DNA from: Candidatus Altimarinota bacterium
GTDB lineage: Bacteria > Patescibacteriota > Gracilibacteria > RBG-16-42-10
DNA: 12,148 nt
NCBI GenBank assembly: GCA_017984655.1
Contig: JAGNZB010000036.1
Span: 1 to 12,148 of the forward strand
Direction: 5' to 3'
The notes under the pieces are model-generated. The model was not told the origin of the DNA. It ran no database searches and worked only from the letters and a program-made list of their open reading frames with translations. The position numbers and the translations under genes were made by a program. Positions 1 to 7,274 of the stretch are shown here, in pieces. Numbering within the stretch: position 1 is the stretch's first letter; each line of letters starts with the position of its first letter.

Positions 1-58
1 CGAGTTCTACGGCGTAATTGGGGTGGGCTATTATTCTGCGCAAGATTTTTTGATACAT
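1..58 (-). CDS. Possible 5' end of a divergent gene (partial)
   Basis: Reading leftwards from an ATG at 58-56, the frame stays open to the window edge and gives a basic N-terminus beginning MYQKILRRIIAHPNYAVEL. The sequence has the look of a real start, but only 19 codons are visible and no family can be named. A promoter-like pair lies upstream at 119-147, which would make 59-215 a divergent control region. Two forward frames are also open across this stretch (from base 1 to the TGA at 151, and from base 2 to about 135), so it could instead be the tail of a forward gene. This is a guess from reading frame only. Confidence 0.25.
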   Translation of the reverse strand, partial: MYQKILRRIIAHPNYAVEL

Positions 59-65
59 TTGATGA

Positions 66-104
66 GGGAGTTATTGAGCTTAAGCACTCAAATAATAACT
101 TCCC
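66..104. other. Imperfect inverted repeat / hairpin upstream of the AAA+ gene
   Basis: The left arm GGGAGTTATTGAG (66-78) pairs with the right arm CTCAAATAATAACTTCCC (87-104), with small bulges and the loop CTTAAGCA. No T-run follows on the forward strand, so a classical intrinsic terminator is not supported. If the divergent gene at 1-58 is real, the hairpin would sit in its 5' leader, a few bases before its ATG. If an upstream forward gene ends here, it could be a factor-assisted terminator. Confidence 0.4.
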
Positions 105-118
105 CCAACTCTTTGTTA

Positions 119-147
119 AATATAACCCTTTTTTGATCTCACTCCAA
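119..147 (-). promoter_or_regulatory. Weak candidate promoter for the divergent reading frame
   Basis: On the minus strand, TTGGAG (147-142) and TATATT (124-119) are separated by exactly 17 bases. The -10 matches consensus at 5 of 6 positions but the -35 keeps only TTG. It points towards the ATG at 58. The region is AT-rich, so chance matches are likely. Confidence 0.2.
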
Positions 148-186
148 TTGTGATGAAGCTCGATCCTTTTCCTGGATGCGTATTTA

Positions 187-195
187 TGAGATAAT
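187..195 (+). promoter_or_regulatory. Candidate extended -10 promoter of the AAA+/VWA unit
   Basis: TGAGATAAT reads as an extended -10 element (TGN followed by GATAAT, 5 of 6 matches). No convincing -35 lies 17 bases upstream, which is tolerated for extended -10 promoters. Transcription would begin near 201-203, leaving a leader of only about 13 bases before the ATG at 216. That agrees with the absence of a Shine-Dalgarno sequence there. This is inference from motif and spacing only. Confidence 0.3.
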
Positions 196-215
196 GACTA
201 GATTAAATAATCACT

Positions 216-3200
216 ATGGGTTTTGGTAATACTGGCAAGGTCAATGTTGGTGGAGCGCCGAATCCGGCCCCAGTTGCTCCTATAAAACCTAGATCATCTC
301 TAGTCCCCGAAGCTCTCACCAGTCATCCAGCTCTCACAGTAGTGCAGAGATCAGCTCGTCCCTTATTGACAGCAGACTTATTGATTGATCGCAATAAGTG
401 TTTTGTGGACGGGTTCAAAGATTTTAGTATTGTAGCAGCCAAGGAACAGGTAACAGTCTATGATCTTCGGGGTGAGGCTGAGGCAACTTACAGGATGCCA
501 GAACCTTTACCCAATGCATTTCTCTTCAAAACTAGCCCATCAAGATCTGAGGCTGCAATAATCATTGCTTCTACTAAAGGGAACTGTCCTATTTGTAAGG
601 CAACATTCTCTCCCAATGAGGCTGATCATCCTGATCGTTGGCGTTGGGAGCATAGTCAAAACACTGGTGCCCTATCTATGGGGCGTAGCGGTGCAGTGGG
701 AATGTTGAAAATTACCAAAGATGAGCTCAAATTTACGGTTTCTGGTGCTCGGGAATCCGTTTATCATGATCAACTATTTGGTTACGAGAAAATCGGTGAC
801 AATTTCTTTTTAATGAATTCTGCTGTTGGTGTTGATGATGTGTACTATGCCAAAAAAGAAAGGCCCAAGAAAATTACAAAAGTGAGCATATTTGAGCCAT
901 CAGGTGGCAACCCTGCTACGGCCAGCCGCTCTGATCTTACATTGCAGGAGGGATACCCTTCTTTAGCTCATCTTTCTGCAGTCGGTCATGGGACAACGTT
1001 GATGATAGCTGAGGCTGACGGTAATGTGGTCTTTATTGATAGTACTACTGGTCACGAGGTAGCCAGAGTGCCCAACTTTTATCATCTTCATTACGATACA
1101 GCAAACAATCAGATCAAAGGTTTTGATGGCCAGGGACATCTCGTAGTCTGTACAATCAATATTCCTCAACTAACAGCAATCCAATCCGCTGCTGCCCAGG
1201 TCAGAAATCTAGCCAAAGTAGATATTGGTGCCTTAGTAGCCGATGAGCGTGGACAGGTGGAGCGGATTATGGACATGACGCTTCGGGCTCAGTTAGCTAC
1301 TCGGCAAGGCGAAATATATGCGCAATTCCTTGCTCCTTTATCGCGCTGCACGACTCTGGCCGCGATTAATCAAGTTGAGACGCAAGTTGCCAAGGCAAAA
1401 GCAGATTTGATTGCGAAGCATGTGGCTCCAGAAGCCGCAGATATATTGTTAGAAATGGTGACGCTCGAATTGGAGGGTAAGAAAAAAGCAGTTATTGCTA
1501 CAGAGATGCGTCAGAAACTGGATCTTGTTGAGAATATTCTGGTGCAAGGAATTAGTATGACTAGTATCGTGGATATTCAGACGAAGATAAATGAGATTAG
1601 CACCAATGAGCAATTCCTTGATCTAAGTGAGAAGGGACGTTTGCAGGGGTGTGAGCGAAAATTTCAACTAGACATCCATGCACTCTACCAAAGAGCGACC
1701 GACGAGATCCGTCGTGACCTTGATAGTATTCACAATTTGATTACGACTAGGTTGACTGCTGTTGGTTCAAATCAAGTAGCATTTGATCGTTGGTGTCGAG
1801 ATGAGTGGCCAGTACAACAAAGAAGATTGCGAGCGATGCAAAGTAGCTGTCCAATTGGGGCTGTTGATGCGTATAAGCTTATTGCGGATGCGATCGAGCA
1901 GTCTGAACAACAAGTGAATGATGCTCGTCTCCAATTTGATCAGGCAGCTGAGCTTGCACGGTTAGCTACCGTCAGTCATGAAGCAGCTATGATCGCGACT
2001 ACAAAGGCAGATATCAAGATGCTTGTTACTCACATTGGTCGTCAGCAGTTTAGCGATGTTGCCCATGGGCAAGCTTGGGTCACGCAACAATCAGAATATT
2101 TGATGATCCTTGATTCAATTACTGGCCTCAGACAAAGAAGTCCTGCTCGTGCAGATGAACTAGAGCGTGTGTTGTTGACTGAGGTTGCGAGCGCTCTCGA
2201 TCGAAAGCAGCGTATGCAGCAAATGACTGTCACTGCTGGTAGCCATCGGATGATTCGTTTTGGTCAGGAAGAATTTCCGGTATGGGAACAGCCGTTGGTG
2301 CAAGCCCCAAAAGCAGCAGTGGCTGTTGATGTGGTGTTTGTTGCTGAACCAAATCAAACCGGTGTTCGTCCCAATGATCGTATGGGAAAGATCATGTTGG
2401 CTACTACTACGGATGGTAAAGCTACAGCTACGGTGGATATGTGGAGCGATGCTGGTCGTCATGCTGACAGTCTCAGAATGGGAGCTAGTACGTATCGTGG
2501 TGCTGAAATTCCTGCAAGTATCATGTCAGTTGCTGACTACAAGCGGTTCAAAGCAGACCAGACAGATTGGAACAAAGGGCCAGTTCTATCAGCACTCCGT
2601 CTCAAGGAGCATGCCCTGAGAATGGCTTTACATGCACTGCATGACCAAAGGAAAAATATCGCTCCAGCAACTGGGCTGAGAAAGATGGATGCTGCCTGGG
2701 AAGCAAAGTACCAAGCTGCGTATGATGAGTTAGCCAAATTCTGTAGTGAACATCATATTGCCCTAATCCGTCATATTGATCGAATCAGTCCTCAGCTAAA
2801 AGTTGGCAAGGCTCCTAAGAGTCTGGGGGGAGTGCCTGAGTGGCAACCTCACTGGGTGCTGGACGGTGAGACGGAGGGCATGCTTGAGCAGCTAGCAACT
2901 GCACTGAAGATGCAAGGGCGTCTCAAAGAAGGTCTTGTCAATCTCAAAGGTCATGCTGGAACCGGTAAAGATGTCTTGATCAAGATGTTTTGTAGTCTAG
3001 CGCAGCGGCCATATTTTGCATTTGATTGTAGTAAATGGACGACTGAGTACGAGCTGGCTGAAGATGTGCAGCTTGTGGCGGTGGATGGGGTGACTACTAC
3101 TGTCAAAGTACCATCTGCAGTATTGGCAGCGATTACCACACCGGGGGGTGTTTGTTATTTTAATGAGTTTAATGCGATGCCAGAGCAATCACAAATCTTC

Positions 3201-3881
3201 TTGCACGCATTGTTTGATGAGAAACGTTCTATGACAATCAAGACTCGCTCAGGAGCGACAATCAAAGCCGATCCCAATGTTTTGTTCGTTTCTTCAATGA
3301 ATCCTGGTTATCCTGGTACTTTTCCAGTGCAGTTTGCGACAAAAAGTAGAACGGTATCACTCGAAGTGGGCTATCCAGCTGAAAAGACTGCTGACGGCAA
3401 ATATAGTTCTACTGAGGCTTGGCGTATCGCTCGTGGTGTTGAATCATTGTTTCGTTTTACGCTCAGTGGTGATAGTACCAACAATGACTTTGTCAAAATC
3501 TGGAATAGTGAGATGAATCTCTCTACTGCTACTGATACTCCAATTATTGATGAAGTTGCTAAATTTGATCTTAAAGTAGTGGCAGCATTGGTGCAATTTG
3601 GAAACAAATTGCGCGCTGAGTTCATGCGTCATTATGACAAAAGTGCCCGAGCCCCTGGTGGTGCAAAACCTCTGCTCGTGACTCAGCCATTGACTGGCCG
3701 TGAAATGCGTCGTTTTGCTGATCGTCTCAATCAAATACCAGATGGTGAAAAACTGACAGCAGATCCGGAGAAGGTGGCTCGACAGTTGATTTATGTTCTA
3801 TTTCTCACGCACATTGATAATATAACTGACCGTATGGCTATTTGGGATGCTATGAACCGCTGGACAGTAGAAAAGTTATAA
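216..3881 (+). CDS. Large MoxR-type AAA+ ATPase with beta-rich and helical N-terminal regions
   Basis: This is probably the ATPase half of a MoxR/VWA pair, which in known cases (CbbQ/CbbO, NorQ/NorD, RavA/ViaA) remodels or activates a target protein. The AAA+ module is at the C-terminus: Walker A GHAGTGKD (912-919, Lys918), a Walker B-like VCYFNE (979-984) with Asn983 where Asp is usual but Glu984 kept, sensor 1 SSMNPGYPGT (Asn1029), a likely Arg finger Arg1045, and a sensor-2-like GREMRR (from 1161). Residues 1-50 are Pro-rich. Residues 50-330 are beta-rich with a propeller-like GNVVFIDSTTGHEVARV stretch near 269. They include CPIC (124-127) followed by His138 and His146, a possible zinc site. 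Residues 340-900 are mostly helical. There is no signal peptide or membrane segment, so it is likely cytoplasmic. Most MoxR proteins are far shorter (about 300-500 residues). The ATG at 216 is the first possible start, because an in-frame TGA lies at 195. A remote link to DUF3686 'DNA repair ATPase' proteins, which share a similar plan, is possible but untested. Confidence 0.85.
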   Translation: MGFGNTGKVNVGGAPNPAPVAPIKPRSSLVPEALTSHPALTVVQRSARPLLTADLLIDRNKCFVDGFKDFSIVAAKEQVTVYDLRGEAEATYRMPEPLPNAFLFKTSPSRSEAAIIIASTKGNCPICKATFSPNEADHPDRWRWEHSQNTGALSMGRSGAVGMLKITKDELKFTVSGARESVYHDQLFGYEKIGDNFFLMNSAVGVDDVYYAKKERPKKITKVSIFEPSGGNPATASRSDLTLQEGYPSLAHLSAVGHGTTLMIAEADGNVVFIDSTTGHEVARVPNFYHLHYDTANNQIKGFDGQGHLVVCTINIPQLTAIQSAAAQVRNLAKVDIGALVADERGQVERIMDMTLRAQLATRQGEIYAQFLAPLSRCTTLAAINQVETQVAKAKADLIAKHVAPEAADILLEMVTLELEGKKKAVIATEMRQKLDLVENILVQGISMTSIVDIQTKINEISTNEQFLDLSEKGRLQGCERKFQLDIHALYQRATDEIRRDLDSIHNLITTRLTAVGSNQVAFDRWCRDEWPVQQRRLRAMQSSCPIGAVDAYKLIADAIEQSEQQVNDARLQFDQAAELARLATVSHEAAMIATTKADIKMLVTHIGRQQFSDVAHGQAWVTQQSEYLMILDSITGLRQRSPARADELERVLLTEVASALDRKQRMQQMTVTAGSHRMIRFGQEEFPVWEQPLVQAPKAAVAVDVVFVAEPNQTGVRPNDRMGKIMLATTTDGKATATVDMWSDAGRHADSLRMGASTYRGAEIPASIMSVADYKRFKADQTDWNKGPVLSALRLKEHALRMALHALHDQRKNIAPATGLRKMDAAWEAKYQAAYDELAKFCSEHHIALIRHIDRISPQLKVGKAPKSLGGVPEWQPHWVLDGETEGMLEQLATALKMQGRLKEGLVNLKGHAGTGKDVLIKMFCSLAQRPYFAFDCSKWTTEYELAEDVQLVAVDGVTTTVKVPSAVLAAITTPGGVCYFNEFNAMPEQSQIFLHALFDEKRSMTIKTRSGATIKADPNVLFVSSMNPGYPGTFPVQFATKSRTVSLEVGYPAEKTADGKYSSTEAWRIARGVESLFRFTLSGDSTNNDFVKIWNSEMNLSTATDTPIIDEVAKFDLKVVAALVQFGNKLRAEFMRHYDKSARAPGGAKPLLVTQPLTGREMRRFADRLNQIPDGEKLTADPEKVARQLIYVLFLTHIDNITDRMAIWDAMNRWTVEKL

Positions 3882-3888
3882 ATACTGT

Positions 3889-6800
3889 ATGAAGAATATT
3901 GCTGAGGGCATAGAGTGGAAAAATTACGGCAAGGCATTCAAAGTGCAGCTGGAAGCACAGCATGCTGCGTCCGGTCTGCCAGTTGTGCCTGGTGCGCGCT
4001 GGGGATTTTTCTATGCTGATGGTACTCCAGCTTCCTGGGCCCAAAAAATTCTTGATGGTGATCTAAATGCTGTCCATCTTGGCGAGCAGATGCGTCCTAA
4101 AGCAATGATTTATGACCAGTCGCTAGTAGCTGATCCAGTACTGAGGCCCACTATTGTACCTACAGTACGCGCCACTGCTTATATAGCTAGTAATACTGAT
4201 TATGACCGTGTTGCACGTTTTGTAATGGACTGCAAAGAAAAGCATCTCTCCGTTCCTGAGATCTTTACTATTCATGATAGTTTGGCCGAAAATGCTTTGT
4301 ATGCCCAGGCCTTACAAAAACTTGGTTCTACTGGTAGAAAAGATATCAACACGGTAGTTGCCAATCGTGCACATGTCATTGCTGATGAACTGGCTGCGAC
4401 TGTCGGGATCGATAGAATTCTCAAGAGCTTGCAGCTCTCATCAATGGTCAATGACTTTGGTAACTCGCCCAGCTTACTACCTGCGCTTGCCTGTCTTAGT
4501 GATGCCGAGCAAGCGATGGTCCAAGTGCTCTTTGAGCCCTACCGTCGATTTGTAGCTTCGTACGATGAACCTTCATGGCAGGCAGTAATTGAGCCACTAC
4601 TAGCGACTATTCCACCACGACCACCAAAACCAGAAGAGGAGCAAGCGATCAATGATCAGTTTGAACAACAAGTCACTGAACAAGACAACCATGATGCGAT
4701 CGCTCCTGAAGATCGTGATGAGTATGACACGCCACCATTACCGCCAGATAGTCCTCCTCCAGGGCAGGGACCTGCGGAAAGTAATGACAAACTGCCAGAT
4801 ACGATTTTCTTCCGAGTCGCACCAAAGCTCCCTGGGCAGGCTCCTTTAGGTGGGTACTACATCACTGGTCGCAATAGCTATTATGATCGTGATACTAAAA
4901 CCTGGTCCAAACGGAAGCAATTAACTGCTCATGTAGATAAGCCGTTGGCTGCTGATAGATATATTCTGACTGCCAATCTCAAGCCTGGCATTACCGCAAT
5001 CCCATTACCACAAGGGTATGGCATTGTAGCTACGTCAGCTGCTAATATTAGCTTTTCTGAAGATCAATATGGTTGTGTCTATGCCAATGTGAGTCAGTTT
5101 GTGACTGCCAAAATTGAGTTCGGTAAGCTCCAAGGTGCGGTCGGTATGGCACCACCAATACCAGATGATATGGTTCCCTTGCATCCTGGTGTCTATGAAC
5201 AGAAAATTGAACAATTACTGCAATGTCTCCAAGGAGATCATGTCACCCGAGCGCATCGTGCAGGCAAATGGATCAAAACTAATAAATCATATCCCAAAGA
5301 CTTAAAGGCCGCTCATGCAGTGCAGTTGCGTTTGCGTACCCAGTCTACAAAAGATAATTACTTGCCTACTTTAGCAGCTTCACCAGAACTGGAGTGTTAT
5401 TCATCGGCCACTTTATTTTTGGATTGGGCTAGAAGATTGGGCATTCCCGCTCGTTTGGTGCTCGGACACATGATTCAAAAGGCTCAACAAGGACAATGCT
5501 TCATGACGAGTGAAACAGGGCATGCTTGGGGTGAAGTGTGGGATGGTAAAAAGTGGCGTCGTATTGATGTCACCCCGCCAAAGAAAAAAGATGACGAAGA
5601 ACAAGATGGTGACAAAGGGGATTCACCACCAGAAGAAGATATGGACAATGCTCAAGATGATGCGATTGATGTCTCTCCAGAGCAAGATCTTTCCGAGAAG
5701 ATCCAAGACCGCCAAGATCAAGCTGCCAAACAGATGGAAGACGCTATCTCTGATGCCGAGATGCAGTCTGCGAAACAAAATATGGACAAAGTCCAAAAAG
5801 CAATGGAACAAGCCGAGAAGAGGAAAAAACAGCTGGAACAACAAATCAATCAAGCTCAGTCATTTCAAGATCTCAACAATAAGCAGCAAGAACAGGCTGC
5901 CGATCCACAACTCTTTGATGAGATGCATGATGAGTTGCAAAAAAAGTTAGACCAAAAAAAAGAAGCAATGAAGGATGCATTGCAAAAGCAGCTCGATAGT
6001 TTAGCAGAACAGGGTTTTATCGAAGATAAAGATCGTGAGCAGCTTCAGAAGGAAATTGATCAGGAGGGAAATGCTCGTAAGCTGGATAAATTAGCTGAGC
6101 GGGTCAAATTGGAGTCGAGTTTGGAAATGGCATATGAGAAAATTGTCGAAGACCTGACTCCGTTGGTGGATGAATGGTATCAGAAGTTCTTGGAGATATT
6201 GCCAAAGCAAAAGGAGCCTGACTTTGATTTTGATACCGTAGCACGTTCTTCACATTTGGATCGTCATGCGATTACTCGTCCGCGAGCGATCACGACTGGT
6301 CTCTATCGTAACCCGCGTGAATACGAGGAGAATCTAATTCCGAAGTTTATTGCGTCCATTCTTGTCGATGTCAGTGGTTCGATGAATCAACCACGTGGGC
6401 GTCTTGGTCAGCCAAAAATTCTGATTGCTTTGATGACGTTAGTTTTTTATGCTGAGCTTTTTAGTAAGATTGCGAAAGAGCATGATTATCTCCGTTTTGC
6501 TATCTCGGTATTTGACGATACATTGCGAGTGATCAAGGGGTATGAACAAAAGTATGATGAGAATATTTTTTATGATTATGATCAAGGAGCAAATGCAGTG
6601 AGGACTACAGTGAAGGCTCGTATCATGAAAGCAGTCCAGGCTGGTACGGGTACCAATATGTTGGATGCCCTGGTCGAGACTGCCCAGCGACTGACAGATG
6701 TGGTGCAAGGTGATCGTGAGTATGCGTCAGCTCTCTATTTGATTGGTGATGGTGGCGATAGTTATGGTAACGAAAGGTTAATCAAAAAGCTGGTTTCACC

Positions 6801-6996
6801 AGACTATCGTGATGAATCAGGTGAACATATGTACGCAGCATTAGTTCTTGGTAATGAGGATGAGCGCCGTATTTTGGCAGCGATGTTTGGCGATCAACGC
6901 ACTGCAGTGGCTGATGACTTTGAAAGTATGATTACGATCGCCATGCAACAATTCCAAGAAGATATTGTCGGTTATCTAGAGGCAAAAATGCGGTAA
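3889..6996 (+). CDS. Transglutaminase-like / coiled-coil / VWA fusion protein
   Basis: This is the probable partner of the AAA+ protein encoded 7 bases upstream; the spacing suggests one transcript and perhaps translational coupling. An N-terminal globular part (1-235, unrecognised) is followed by a Pro/Glu-rich linker (241-303) and a beta-rich segment (304-430). Next is a transglutaminase-like core (about 495-565) with a complete Cys503/His545/Asp560 triad, in the contexts LECYSSA, GHAWGEVW and RIDVTPP and with the family's RxLGIPARLV strand. Then come an acidic linker, a long Lys/Glu/Gln-rich coiled coil (about 600-745) and a C-terminal VWA domain (about 820-1035). The VWA metal site is intact: DVSGS (827-831), Thr922 in GTGTN, and Asp954 in GDGGDS. 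No signal peptide or membrane helix is visible, unlike membrane-bound TgpA-type transglutaminases. The transglutaminase-like domain may act as a protease or only bind; the sequence cannot say. There is no Shine-Dalgarno before the ATG. Domain calls are firm, biological role unknown. Confidence 0.85.
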   Translation: MKNIAEGIEWKNYGKAFKVQLEAQHAASGLPVVPGARWGFFYADGTPASWAQKILDGDLNAVHLGEQMRPKAMIYDQSLVADPVLRPTIVPTVRATAYIASNTDYDRVARFVMDCKEKHLSVPEIFTIHDSLAENALYAQALQKLGSTGRKDINTVVANRAHVIADELAATVGIDRILKSLQLSSMVNDFGNSPSLLPALACLSDAEQAMVQVLFEPYRRFVASYDEPSWQAVIEPLLATIPPRPPKPEEEQAINDQFEQQVTEQDNHDAIAPEDRDEYDTPPLPPDSPPPGQGPAESNDKLPDTIFFRVAPKLPGQAPLGGYYITGRNSYYDRDTKTWSKRKQLTAHVDKPLAADRYILTANLKPGITAIPLPQGYGIVATSAANISFSEDQYGCVYANVSQFVTAKIEFGKLQGAVGMAPPIPDDMVPLHPGVYEQKIEQLLQCLQGDHVTRAHRAGKWIKTNKSYPKDLKAAHAVQLRLRTQSTKDNYLPTLAASPELECYSSATLFLDWARRLGIPARLVLGHMIQKAQQGQCFMTSETGHAWGEVWDGKKWRRIDVTPPKKKDDEEQDGDKGDSPPEEDMDNAQDDAIDVSPEQDLSEKIQDRQDQAAKQMEDAISDAEMQSAKQNMDKVQKAMEQAEKRKKQLEQQINQAQSFQDLNNKQQEQAADPQLFDEMHDELQKKLDQKKEAMKDALQKQLDSLAEQGFIEDKDREQLQKEIDQEGNARKLDKLAERVKLESSLEMAYEKIVEDLTPLVDEWYQKFLEILPKQKEPDFDFDTVARSSHLDRHAITRPRAITTGLYRNPREYEENLIPKFIASILVDVSGSMNQPRGRLGQPKILIALMTLVFYAELFSKIAKEHDYLRFAISVFDDTLRVIKGYEQKYDENIFYDYDQGANAVRTTVKARIMKAVQAGTGTNMLDALVETAQRLTDVVQGDREYASALYLIGDGGDSYGNERLIKKLVSPDYRDESGEHMYAALVLGNEDERRILAAMFGDQRTAVADDFESMITIAMQQFQEDIVGYLEAKMR

Positions 6997-7008
6997 AAAA
7001 ACGTTTTT

Positions 7009-7036
7009 AATTAGGAAGTAGGAATTAGTAATTAGG
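7009..7036. repeat. Four heptamer repeats at the left edge of composite repeat 1
   Basis: Four consecutive 7-base units in perfect register: AATTAGG, AAGTAGG, AATTAGT, AATTAGG. They begin 12 bases after the VWA gene stop. After them come a T7-A-G7 run and an unmatched stretch to about 7083. The same arrangement, reversed, closes composite repeat 2 (10277-10304, with a C6 run at 10267-10272). Confidence 0.85.
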
Positions 7037-7083
7037 AGTTTTTTTAGGGGGGGCTCATCTCACACGAGGAGACACTCCCCATC

Positions 7084-7170
7084 ACTTTTACATTTACCTT
7101 CACGTTTACCTTTCATGAGCGAGGAAGTCCAGAAAGAAACGTAAAAGTAAAAGTGAACGTGAAGGTAAAA
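7084..7170. repeat. Composite repeat 1: inverted hexamer arrays around a conserved core
   Basis: The left arm (7084-7114) is built of TTYACN hexamers and the right arm (7137-7170) of the complementary NGTRAA hexamers. The strongest pairing is 7093-7109 with 7153-7169, 16 of 17 bases. Between the arms lies a core starting ATGAGCGAGGAAGTCC (7115 on). From 7115 to 7145 it matches the core of composite repeat 2 (10197-10227) at 27 of 31 positions in the same orientation. The DNA or RNA can fold into a long hairpin. Its place between convergent genes would suit a two-way transcription barrier, but no T-run supports an intrinsic terminator. No protein is encoded. Confidence 0.8.
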
Positions 7171-7181
7171 CAGCACAGCTA

Positions 7182-7210
7182 AAGGATCCTGCCTCGCATC
7201 TCGGTTCAGC
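7182..7210. repeat. Shared module of composite repeat 1 (degenerate hairpin)
   Basis: The stretch with GGATCCTGCC, then CATCTCGGTTC, lines up with GGACCTTGCC, then TAGCTCGGTTC at 10109-10136. In the second copy CCGAG/CTCGG forms a clean hairpin. Here the left half has become CCTCG, so the hairpin is lost. The module follows the hexamer core in this copy but precedes it in copy 2. Confidence 0.55.
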
Positions 7211-7232
7211 CTGCTTCCTATCCCCAATCAAT

Positions 7233-7260
7233 CACCTTTACCTTCACTTTTCCCTTTACT
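7233..7260. repeat. Extra left-type hexamer array
   Basis: A further run of TTTACC/TTCACT/TTTCCC-type hexamers without a matching right arm on its far side. TTTACCTTCAC at 7237-7247 is an exact inverted match to 7159-7169, so it competes with 7093-7109 for the same right arm. It is followed by GGTCCC (7267-7272), which also borders the right-hand heptamers of composite repeat 2. Confidence 0.6.
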
Positions 7261-7274
7261 ATTATGGTCCCTTC

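Noticed and set aside
1..153. Forward open frames from base 1 or 2 as the tail of an upstream gene
   Set aside because: Both are short, end in TGA, have no recognisable motif and compete with a minus-strand frame; the evidence is insufficient to list either.
2260..2619. 119-codon forward reading frame within the AAA+ gene
   Set aside because: It is a shifted frame of the AAA+ gene with Trp/Leu/Val-rich composition, and the main frame is intact through it, so no frameshift needs to be proposed.
5510..5950. 146-codon forward reading frame overlapping the VWA gene
   Set aside because: It lies out of frame inside the Lys/Glu/Gln-rich coiled coil of a clearly coding gene; its Lys/Met-rich product is a by-product of that composition.
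216..6996. TGA recoding (as in Gracilibacteria/Absconditabacteria)
   Set aside because: More than 2,200 codons in two glycine-rich proteins contain no in-frame TGA, so it is not in use as a sense codon here.
6996..7009. AAAAAACGTTTTT as an intrinsic terminator of the VWA gene
   Set aside because: It is an all-A/T palindrome with no loop and only a central CG; it is too weak to call a terminator.
7084..7260. CRISPR-like array
   Set aside because: The repeats are 6- and 7-base tandem units and a single inverted arrangement per locus, with no regular repeat-spacer pattern and no cas genes.
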